Source: Carettochelys insculpta (lineage: Eukaryota; Chordata; Testudines; Carettochelyidae). Taken from it: DNA of 64,000 nucleotides. Both the position numbers and the translations under genes were made by a program. The stretch is taken from assembly GCF_033958435.1 (NCBI RefSeq), contig NC_134137.1:64372001-64436000 (forward strand), given 5' to 3'. Below are positions 11,572 to 21,430 of this stretch, one piece after another (positions within the stretch are counted from its first letter, which is position 1; each line of letters starts with the position of its first letter). The notes beneath the pieces are model-generated. The model was not told the origin of the DNA. It made no database searches and worked only from the letters and a program-made list of their open reading frames with translations.

Positions 11572-12124
11572 GACAAGTTGAAAGGGCGTCCTCTTCCTAG
11601 CTTCTGTTTGGACGAGCGGTTTTGATTCCTGTGGTGCCTACTGTTGATTTTTCATGTTTGAAAGAGCACGCGGCATGTGTACATGCATCGTACGCTACTT
11701 TGAACTGGGGCCTGCTCTTTTGAAAGAATTGCCTAGTGTAGATGTAGCTAGTATGTGTAAACTTCTTGAGTCAGGTGTTCGTTTTCATTCCACTGTGCTT
11801 GGTAGTACATTGGAAGATTAGAAACAGCAAAAAAGCCAAGTGTTAATATGCCAAAAGAATTTAAAGACTGCAAAACAAAATGAAAGCATAATTAATTTAG
11901 TCATTATTACCTTTTCTCAATTGTTTCTAGACAGTTAAAAAAAAAAAAATGAAGATATTCCCATAATGTGACTTCACAGAGGATCACTAACCTGTGTGAA
12001 CACAGGACTTCAAACAGTTAAGTGCTTGAAAAGTAAAGAAAAATGGTCATAGTTCCTTTTATTTTAAAGAATATTATTAGCTGGAAATCCTAGTCTCTAG
12101 AAATGCATTATGGGGTTTAATTTA

Positions 12125-13550
12125 GGTGTATTATCCTATCAAAACTTGGCTGCCCAAGAAGATTTGTTAACCTCATACGCCTGTTCCATGATGACATGAC
12201 TGGCTTTGTTCTTTCAAATGGCGAGTCCTCAGATCAATTTGGGATGTCCAGTGGTGTGAAGCAAGGGTGCGTGCTGGCCCCAGTGTTATTCAACCTCTTT
12301 TTCACGTGTGTCCTCAGCCACACAGTTAGGGACCTGGACCATGGAGTCTACATAAAATACAGGCTTGATGGGTCACTTTTCAACCTTTGTCACCTGAATG
12401 CTAAAAACACTTGAGGCTCATCCCTGAAGTCCTTTTTGCTGATGACTGTGCGCTTATGGCACACAAGGAATCTGATCTCCAGCTCATCGTCAACAAGTTT
12501 GCTGATGCCACTCACCCCTTTGGTTTGACCATCAGCCTAGGAAAGACCGAGGTACCGTTTCAACCTGCCTCAGGATCTGCTGCTCTCCCCGCTTCAATCT
12601 TTATTGAAGGAACAGAATTAAAAACAATAGAGGAGTTCAAGTGCCTTGGCAGTGTGATAGCCAATGATGGCTCCCTTGAAAGAGAAATCAATGCCAGAAT
12701 CTGTCAGGCCAGCCGAGCACTAGGACGTCTGAGTGCGAGTGTTAAATCAGCACAATGTCCGACAGTCTACTAAACTGGAAGTGTACAAGGCTGTAGTCCT
12801 GACCAGTCTCCTGTATGGCTGTGAAACCTGGACCTTGTACAGAAAACATATAAAACTGCTGAAGTGCTTCCACACACTTAGCCTGAGGTCAATGCTGCAC
12901 ATTTGATGGCAGGAGAGAGTTACGAACGTGGAAGTCCTGGAGAGAGCAGGAACCATGAGCATTGAAGCCATGATTCTGCAAGCCCAGCTTCGATGGACAG
13001 GGTATGTCATACGAATGGAGAAGTCAAGAATCCCTAAGCAACTCCTCTACAGTGAACTCTCCCAGGGCAAAAGGCATCAAGGTAGACCTTGCAAGAGGTA
13101 TAAAGACTGCACGAAGGCCAACATTGCTCATGCTGATTTAAAACCAGATCAGCTAGAGCAGCATGCAAAAGACCGAACAGGCTGGCGTGCTCTCGTACGA
13201 CACGTATATGACAACTTTGAAGAGCAGCGACGCGTACGCCTCATTGATGCTCGTGAGAGGAAGAAAGCAGCAGCTGCACCAACAGAGCCAGGACAATTCC
13301 CTTGCCCCACACTGTGAACACCCATGCTGTTCAAAGCTTGGACCAGGTGCACCAACAGAGCCAGGACAATTCCCTTGTCCCCCACTGTGAACACCCATGC
13401 CAGTCAAAGCTTGGACTCCTCAGCCACATGCGAGTCCACAGCCGATGAGCCTGTGCAAGCTCAAGATGTCATCGTCGGACACAACGGACTACCTACATAC
13501 TGGATACTGTGTTCATAAACTGGTGTTGGTTTCATGATGAACTTGGACTT
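12125..13550 (+). pseudogene. Non-LTR retrotransposon, C-terminal RT half with zinc finger (CFDP2-like)
   Basis: A 5'-truncated LINE. The first frame reads CPRRFVNLIRLFHDDMTG and SSGVKQGCVLAPVLFN (RT motif B region), then a stop at about 12412. The next frame carries VLFADDCALMAH, the catalytic FADD motif, near 12430-12465. It continues through EEFKCLGSVIANDGS; after another frame change come YKAVVLTSLLYGCETWT, then RWTGYVIRMEKSRIPKQLLY and GRPCKRYKDC. The end is a C2H2 knuckle, C-x3-C-x8-H-x3-H (HCEHPCQSKLG through HMRVHSR, about 13389-13447). Proteins of this sort are often annotated craniofacial development protein 2-like. The clade (RTE, Vingi or similar) is uncertain. A 73-base tandem duplication disrupts the finger region. 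Confidence 0.82.
13276..13421 (+). repeat. 73-base tandem duplication inside the LINE 3' end
   Basis: The block beginning GCACCAACAGAGCCAGG at 13276 is repeated from 13349, with a few substitutions (for example CCCTTGCCCCAC against CCCTTGTCCCCC). The period is 73 bases, not a multiple of three, so it shifts the frame just ahead of the zinc finger. Confidence 0.9.
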
Positions 13551-14100
13551 TAAGCCCAACACAATTTGAAAATTAAATGAATTATTTATTTTTTTGAAAA
13601 AACTAAAATTGGTTGTGATTAGTTGTTTTGGTTGAAACTGTGCAGCATACCTTTGATAGGTTTGGAAATTGACTTCAGAACCCTCTACGTATGACTTAAA
13701 AGTAAAATTGTATCTAACTAAAATATTTGTTTGATAATTAAACATATATAAGGGAACTTCCTCTTTCAAACTGTTTCCAAAACCCAAAATATTATCTAAT
13801 TTAAGTGGACATTGTTTTTAAAGTGATTGAAATCTCTCACTTACAGTTGGAGAATAATAATTGCTTCTGATAAGGTCTATTAGGCAGCATCTTAAAATAA
13901 AAATATGTTCTGTGTAAATGTTATAGTTGTAGAATAGCTCCAGTAAAGTGTGGCATTGACTTGTGGAATTATCAGGCCACTACTGGTAGTGCTATATTAT
14001 TGCATAAGTCATAGTGACTACTCAAAAATAAGTGTTAATCCAACTAACTGGTTGCTAAATATTTAATTTTCCTATAAGAAATGTTGAGCTTGATAGTGCT

Positions 14101-14142
<42 letters not shown>
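14101..14142. repeat. (TG)n microsatellite
   Basis: A run of about 20 GT dinucleotides with no interruption. Simple-sequence repeat, likely polymorphic in length. Confidence 0.97.
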
Positions 14143-14145
<3 letters not shown>

Positions 14146-14206
14146 ATGACATGTTTGGAAATGTCAGTTTTTAAAGATGTCACACTTTGCTTCAGTCCCA
14201 TTTCCA

Positions 14207-15958
14207 CGAAATGGGACAAAACAGCAGAAGTGTAGCTCTTTAAAGACTAATGATTTGTTCAGTGATGAGCTTTCATGGGACAGACCCACTTCATCAGATC
14301 AATCTCATTTCCAATACAGACTGACATAAGTACAGAGGACCAAAAAAAAAAGTGCAGTAAAAACTGATAAATCAAATACATGAGACTGAAGGAGGAGGAT
14401 GAGGGGAGGGGGGATGTTAATTGTCCTGCCTGAGATAATTAGGAGCATCAAATGTGGGAGGTAATTGATGCCTCTGTTCATACCTTGTGTTAATGTGTCG
14501 AATTTGAATATGAATTCCAACTCACAAATTTCTCTCTAGTCTGTTTTTAAATTCTGTTTGCTCTAGAACACAAATTCTCAGGTCTTTAACAGAATGGCCC
14601 ACTCCATTGAAGTGTTCACTGACTGGCTTATGTGTATTGCGTTTCTTGATGTCTGCTCTGTGTCGGTTTATTCTTTGGTGAAGGTTTTGCCCAGTCTGTC
14701 CAATGTACATAGTGGCAGGGCATTGTTGGCACATAATGACGTGCATAATGTTGATGGAAATGTACGAGAATGTGCCTTTGATTTTGTAACTAACATGATT
14801 AGGTCCAGTGATGGTATCCTCAGAATAAATCCGTGGACAAAGTTGGCGGCGGGGTTTGTTGCAAGGAAAAGTTCCAGGATGCATATTATTGTGGTGTAGG
14901 CTGTGATTGCTGGTGAGAATCTTCCTTAGGTTAGGAGGTTGTCTATAGGAATGGACAGGCCTGTCACCTAGGGCCTGATCCAGAATAGGTTGTAGGTTTT
15001 TAATGATGTGTTGCAGAGTTTGAGTTGGGGGCTATAGGTGATAAGTGGTGTTTTGTTATTGATTTTTGATTTTCTGGGGCCTATCTTGAAATAGCTGGTT
15101 TCTGGGTGTTTGCCTGGCTGTGTCAATTTGGTTGTTTTTTTTAAACTTCTCCAGGTGAGTAATTAAGTTTTATGAATGCTTGGTAGAGGTCTTGTAGGTT
15201 TCAGTCTCTGTCAGTAAGATCAGAGCAGATGTGATTGTATCTAAGGGCTTGATTATAAATGATGGATCGTGTGGTGTGTGTTGGATGGAAGATGGAGGCA
15301 TGTAATTAAGTGTAGCAGTCAGTAGGTTTCTGGTAGAGGGTGGTGTCAGTGTGGCCATCAGTGATTTATACTGTGGTATCCAGGAAATGTATTTCTTGTG
15401 TGGAATAGTCGGGGCTGAGATTGATGGTAGGATGCAGGTTGTTAAAATCTGTGTGTAATTCTTCCAGAGTCTCTTTACCGTGGGTCCAAATGATAAGATG
15501 TCATTGATGTAGCGTAAGTAAAGGAGGGGTAATGGGACGAGAGCTAAGGAATCGTTGTTCTAAGTTGGCCGTAAAAATGTTAGCATATCATGGGGCCATG
15601 CAAGTGCCCATGGCAGTGCCGCTAATCTGGAGGTATAAGTTGTCCTCTAATTGGAAGTAATTGTGGGTGAGAACAAAGTTATGTAGGTCAGCCACCAGAT
15701 TTGCTGTGGTAACATCAGAGATGGTATTCCTGATGACATGTAGTCAATCTTTTTGTGGAATATTGGTGTAGAGGGCCTCTACATCCATGGTGGCAAGGAT
15801 GGAATTGTCAGGAAAGTTTACAATCTTTTGTAATTTCCTCAGGAAGTCAGTGGTATCGCGGAGATAGCTGGGAGTGACGGTGGCATAGGGGTTTGAGGAA
15901 GGAGTCTACGTAGCTGGACAGTCCAGTAGTAAGGGTGCCAACACCTGAAATGATAGGG
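14207..15958 (-). mobile_element. Penelope-like element, third copy, older
   Basis: Minus-strand PLE. From its 3' side: the T-rich tail and hairpin core (14271-14297), then the GIY-YIG nuclease (14522-14884, with VIMCQQCPATMYIGQTGQN and LHQRINRHRADI), then the RT palm and finger regions to about 15955. The 5' part is missing. Many small indels break the RT frame. Unlike the copies at 1-2578 and 20.05 kb it has an Arg codon (CGC, seen as GCG near 15858) at the site of their TGA. It is more diverged, so it probably represents an older subfamily. Confidence 0.88.
14522..14884 (-). pseudogene. PLE GIY-YIG endonuclease fragment
   Basis: A 120-codon open piece on the minus strand. It has FPCNKPRRQLCPRIYSE, then IMHVIMCQQCPATMYIGQTG (the IY and YIG halves of GIY-YIG) and the Arg in LHQRINRHR. 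KPVSEHFNGVGHS follows. The flanking frame is broken, so it belongs to a dead PLE. It matches the nuclease in the copy at 1187-2578 along its length. Confidence 0.85.
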
Positions 15959-15959
15959 A

Positions 15960-17977
15960 AAGGAGGTGTTTAATAGAATATTTTCCTAACTTTTGAAGTT
16001 GTTGAATTTAAAAGATGTTAACCGTAACATAGTGTGTAGTTGTCCTTATTAGCTATTCTCCAGCTAAAATGGAAATAACACCAGTTTTTCTTTCAGGGTG
16101 GATTAAAAACTGACATTTTGGAAAAACATTTATGTTTAACATCAATAAAATACTAAATTTCTAATTTAAAATAAGTTAAAATTACACATAGCAAGTTTGT
16201 GATGACATGCATTTATAGTTTCATAAAAATGAATTAATGGCTCTAGTACAGCAGTTGGCAACCAAAATGGCAAGAGCCATTTTTTCCAATTTGATTAAAA
16301 AAAAACAAAACCTCAATAATGCAAGAGCCACAGTGCATGTGAATACGAGATGGTCCTTATAAATAGGTTTTTAACATCAAACCATAATTTTTGTAACCCC
16401 TGTTTTAAGAACAATGCACACAATGATTTGTAATGCGATACGTATTTACTGCAAAACATTCACACACTTTTTACATATTCTATTTGCTTACACTTTACAT
16501 GTGTGTTTGTACCAATGTCTTCCTGACTTTCACTCCCAAACCTTTTCTCTCCCTGGAGAACACTAGGGGTAATTAGCTAACATTTCAAGATCACACATCA
16601 TTTGCTATATGGATATGAATTATTCATTCTTGTTATTCATTCTTGGGCTTTTAAACATCCACTGTTTACTGAAAATAATCAGGATTTTTTTTTTCAAACA
16701 CTTTGGAACTAGTGTCAGGAGCCACAAAGAAGTCCTTAAAGAGCTGCAGGGTGCAGATCCCTCTAGTTTGTCCAGCCTAACAGCTCGCTCTTGCTCCTTG
16801 AAAGTTCTGGACTTTCCATATTTTTTTTCCAGCAGAATAAAAAGTAACATGTAAAGAAAGCCCCACGGTGGATAGAATTGTTTTTTTGTTCTCTGCTTAT
16901 GTGGTAGTGAACCTTGGCCAAGCACAGCAGAGGAGGTAAGACAGAGAGAGACAATATAAAGGCTGCAGGCAGCATAGAAGAGAACAGTGGAGTGGACTGG
17001 AAAGAAAAAGGGCAAATGTTATGCAACACACAGACAGAGCTTTCTATATTCCCTTACACTTTTGACACAAAAAATTACCTCGGCTTCTGGACTTGAGACC
17101 CAATATTTGGAAGAAATTTGTTCCCTGGGTAAAAAGGAAAATGTGTCAAGTGTAAACATACAGGATGTTTACATACAGGGCCTTGTTGCAAGGATGAATC
17201 ATTTTAAAAAAAAACCTTCTTGTAAGGTTTTCGCACAATAAAGATTTGTATATGGTTGAGTAGCTCAACTGATCAGTAACTTACATAATTCACTTTGCAG
17301 TGCATCATTCTTCAAGACTCTCTGTGTCTTTTAGTATGTGTGTGATTTGACAAGTAGATTCCCAAGCTGTTTGCTGTGTTGGATGTTGCTAGAAAAAAAG
17401 TTTATTTTAGGTAATCCTTATAGCTTGTTTAACTAGTTAACTAGGTTTAGAATCTATCACTCAAGTATACAATACAGAAAGCTCCTTTAAGAAAAATTTA
17501 AAGTTGCCAGTTGCCACTGTGTCATTTTCTTACTTTATATTACATAATACATTGCCCTTGTTTTGAAATATCATAGTCACAGACCATAACGATGATGCCA
17601 TAAATCTAGTTCTTATTTTAATTCAGCATAACTCAGCTTTTCCAAGAGAACCCCCATCAGCATTTGTTTTCTCAGGAAAACAGAAGTGCCAGTGGTTTCA
17701 ACAGGGCTTGCTCCAAAATTAAATGCACTGTAAGCATAGTCAGTCTTAGCTTTTTTTGGTAACTTGATTTAAATCAATACTTTTTCTGGTGATTTTCACT
17801 CAATCCACCATGTCTGCTTTAGATCACTGTTCCTTTCCAGAAGAGTTTTGATCCTTAAACTACCTTAACTGTCTGCTGTCTGATTCAGATGATTTAGTTT
17901 AAAAACAGTACATATGGAAGTAGCTTCTCCCTTCCAACTATTAGCCGACAAAAATCACAGTTCTCCTTTATTAACAC
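15960..17977. other. Unassigned intergenic or intronic DNA
   Basis: AT-rich sequence with no supported exon. The phrases GTTGGCAACC and CAAGAGCCA near 16255-16330 resemble a fragment of an old hAT-type repeat, but I found no matching ends. The interval 16600-17900 shows nothing I recognise. Confidence 0.5.
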
Positions 17978-17980
17978 TTT

Positions 17981-18292
17981 GTCTGTGTCTACACTAACTC
18001 CCAACTTCGAAGGGAGCATGGTAAATCGGGTGTCGGGAGATTATTAATGAGGTGCTGAGGGGCATATGCAGCACTTCATTACTCATTTTGAAGTAAAGGG
18101 ACTTTGAGGTAGCTTGGGCACTTCAAAGTACGGGCGGGTTAGCTGCAGCTACATGCAAGCCGGCACTTCAGAGTTGCCGCGGGGCAGAATTAGCTTAATG
18201 AAGTGCCGCATATACCTCAGCACTTCGTTAATAATCTCCCGACGCCCTACTTACCATGCTCCTTTTGAAGTGGGGAGCTAGTGTAGACAGCC
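17981..18292. mobile_element. Harbinger MITE with 3-base target duplication TTT
   Basis: The left end GTCTGTGTCTACACTA and right end TAGTGTAGACAGCC are inverted, and TTT flanks both sides (17978-17980 and 18293-18295). The interior is also inverted: blocks with GGGAGATTATTAATGA on the left and TTAATAATCTCCCGACG on the right pair with each other, so the single strand can fold over most of its length. It has no coding capacity. It would have been moved by a Harbinger transposase of the kind decayed at 8.7 kb. Confidence 0.82.
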
Positions 18293-19249
18293 TTTGGGTG
18301 TTAGGCTGGTGTACATAAATATTTTAATTCAACCCACACTAAGGACCTTGTCCTGCAAATATTTAGGCACATTTAGCATGTGTATAAATGTCAGCAGGAG
18401 TGGGGGCTGAGAAAGGAGGATTTTTTCCTCCCCCTCCTCAGAGATTTTGGGTTTCTTTTCCAAGGCAATTTTAGTAACTTTGTTTTCTCAAAAATAACTG
18501 AAAATAGTTGTATCGGCCATTAAGTTTGTGAAGCATATCATTTTTTGTCAGTCCTGGTCTGTTACATTGTTGTGACCTAAAAACTGGGAATGCAACTATA
18601 TTAGAGGGGGTGAGATTAAAGCATTTTTGTAAAATAAGGTTGACTAAACTCTCTTGTTCTCTGCTGCACTTCCTAAAACATTGTACGTTGTTCTCTTGAG
18701 AGAATGCCATGATCCAACTGTCTTGTTTTAGTTGACCAAGCAGAATAATAACGTGTCTCAGAGTCGGTGTATTCATCACATACTATAGTTTTTGCCCCAG
18801 CAAGGATAAGATGTCTTGCTCAGATGCCTCAAATGTCAGTTCTCTCACGTAGGCCTTTCATAATAAATTTATTAATTTATGTTGATGGCATGGCATGGTA
18901 GTCACATTATTAATAGAAATGGTAGAGAGTTTGTTATTCTTTTAATTGAGTGCTAACTGACTCAAATTGAAAATGTATTTGAGTTCAACAGACTACTAAC
19001 AACTTGTAAGATGAGGTCATTCCTAAGAACACACTAGCTGTAATTCCAAAATTTGAGCTTAAAGTAACACTTCTGATATCGGCAGCATAGGATGATGACG
19101 TGTTAGCCAGCTTATGACCAAAAAGGATTTTAGTTCATGCTGACCCAGAATAAAAGCCAAACACTGGAAACACTCAGTTTTGAGTTAAAAAAAAAATCAC
19201 ATTAGTTCTGCTTGGGAAATCTCCTCCATTGTTGACTTAAAGCCACACA

Positions 19250-21430
19250 AGGCAAGAGATAGTTTTTATTATTGCTATAGTGCTTAGGAGTCTTACTTAT
19301 GACTCTTATTTATTTATGAACTAACACACATTTGTGCCAGCTGCTGTAGGTAGAACGAATGAAAATGTAGTCCCTGCCTAAAAGATTTACAATCTAGGTG
19401 TAGCATCTGATGGGTACAGACAAATGGGAATAAATGGAAACAATGAGACAATGTTGGGCAATGTGACAGGTAGTGTTAACTTTTTTCATAGTCATCCTGG
19501 CTCAGGAGAATTGTAAGGTGGTAGCTTTGCATGTGTTGATGCGGAGCTTCTCCCAAGCATGAGGGGCAGCATGGAAGAAAGTACAAAGGTTCTCATTTGA
19601 AACTTAAACAAGTGGGTTATGGAAGTTGACAGCCTGGGCTGATGGAAGCAGGAGTCACTCTCAGTAGTAAATGAGAGATGATAGGTGGGGAAGGGTATAG
19701 ATCATAAAGGGCATTGAAAGTGAAGATACATAGTTCACGTCCACAGTAGAGAAGAAGGTGCCGGTGGGGGGAGATGGTCAAAATGAGAATGAGAAGAGAG
19801 TGATCTTTGTGGCAGCATTCGGAATGGATAAGAGCATGGCATGACTGTCTTGGTCAAGGACAGAATGCTCAGTAATTGAGGCTTAAGATAAGAGTTTGGA
19901 TAAAATGTTTAGCTGTATGGATGGCTAGGAAGAAATCTTATCTTAAGAGATGGTATGCAGAAAGAATGTGAAAGATTTAGACTTAGCTTGGGTTGAGGAC
20001 CTAGAAGGAAATCAGTCAAAGATAACCGGATGTAAAGGATTTTGATACAGAGGTCAGACACCAGATTGGCTGTGGTGGCATCAGGGATGGTATTCCTGAT
20101 TGCTTGTAATCCGTCTTTATGTGGAATATTAGTGTACAGAACCTCTACATCCATTGTGGCAAGGATGGCGTTATCAGGAACTTTTCCAATGTTTTGTAAT
20201 TTCCTCAGGAAGTCGGTGGTATCTCAGATATAGCTGGGAGCATTGGTGGCATAAAGGTTAGGGTGGAATGATGGTGCTGTCCACAATGAGCAAGGAACCA
20301 CCAGAAGATGGTTGGGCATGGGGAGAAGAAATAGAGGACTTTGTTTTAGCCATATTGAGTTTAATCTGACTATTAGACATGCATGAGTAGATGTCAGAGA
20401 CACGGGATGAGATTTTAGTTTGGAAAGAAGGAGGCAGGTGTAGGTAGACTAGAGAGATAGAGCTGCGATAAAAGATGATAGTTGAATTCATGTTGACAGA
20501 TGACATAACCCAGAAATGAAGAAGAGAAGGGGACTAAGGACAGGACCCTGTGTAACTCCCAAGAGGACTTTGTGAGAGGGGATGAGGCAGATCCTCCAAA
20601 GGAAACACTGAAAGTGATTAGAGAGGCAAGAGCAGAACATGGAAAAGGTGGAGACGTGGAAGCCAAATGAGGAAAACGTTTCAAGAACATGGCTGGTTAT
20701 CTTGAATGCTAGTAACAGGTCAATTGTTTGAGGTTTCAGTGGAGTGCAAGAAGCAAAAATTAAATTTGGAAAGATCTTGGGGTGGAATTGATGGAGAGGA
20801 GAACCAAATGTCAATTATAGACAGCAGGTTCAGTGACTTTAGGTATGAAAGGTGGAAAGGAGATGGGGCAGTAGTTGGAGGGTAAATTTACTTTCAGAAG
20901 GTGGGAGAGACTCAAGCATGTTTGTATGGTGGAGGGAAAGAATCAGTAAGAGAAGGAGGCTAAAGAGAAGAACAAGGAAGGAGACTAGTTGGGGGCAAGG
21001 GCTACTAGAAGATGAGTCTGGTTACTCATGGAAGTGAAGAGGGTAGGTGGGAGAATGAGAAGGCAAAAACCTTCTACATCTGTTGTAGAAGAGGAGCTGG
21101 AGGGAGAAGGGTAAGGCCATGTGATATGTAGTTAGTTTTCCCTTAGAAGAAATTGGTGACAGTTCTATATGGGGCAAGATGTAAGGGGAAGAGGAGAAGG
21201 TTAGAGTGGTGAGTCAAAGATGACAAAATTCAGCTAGGATTGTGAATGTGGGATTCAATTAAGTTGAAGAAGTAGAGCTGTTTAGGTAGGATGGTGGCAG
21301 AACTGAAGGAGGAGAGAACACATTTATAATGCAGGAAATCAGCCTGGTCTTGGGATTTTTATGAGGGGCTCTGCAGCATAAAAACAGGGTTGGAGGAAGA
21401 GGCTGTGAGGAGGTCAGACAGGCCTGGGTG
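19250..21430 (-). mobile_element. L2/CR1-group LINE, decayed, interrupted by a PLE fragment
   Basis: Minus-strand reading gives reverse-transcriptase pieces: IDLLLAF (for a DLSAAFD-type motif), then GVTQGPVLSPLLFFI near 20520-20560 (motif B, usually GVPQGSVLGPLLF). Further on come LPPSFQTKISSRVSDI and SNSQIKLNMAKTKS (20300-20450), typical of the palm end of L2 ORF2. The 3' end on this strand is near 19255-19400, with GACTCCTAAGCACTATA followed by AATAATAAA. Frames are heavily broken. The PLE fragment at 20047-20253 sits inside it. The L2 assignment comes from motif style; a CR1-related L3 would look similar. Confidence 0.65.
20047..20253 (-). mobile_element. PLE reverse-transcriptase fragment nested in the LINE
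   Basis: About 207 bases almost identical to 446-640. They encode MDVEVLYTNIPHKDGLQAIR and the sequence just upstream, including the same TGA (TCA at about 20224-20226 on +). Neither PLE end is present, and LINE sequence flanks it on both sides. It may be a doubly truncated insertion. Confidence 0.88.

Larger units (their letters stand above)
8690..11750 (+). mobile_element. Decayed autonomous PIF/Harbinger transposon
   Basis: Two convergent broken genes form a typical Harbinger pair. A DDE transposase lies on + (8712-9600) and a Myb/SANT-like DNA-binding protein on - (about 9930-11226). The right end reads CCTAGTGTAGATGTAGC (ending 11749), the reverse complement of a terminal repeat resembling those of the Harbinger MITEs in this window (GGCTGYGTCTACACTAG). 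I could not find the left terminal repeat, so the left limit is only the start of transposase homology. An A-run at 11545-11571 lies inside the right part. Sequence just left of it (11408-11520) is shared with the 710-base MITE at 43240-43949. Confidence 0.8.
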
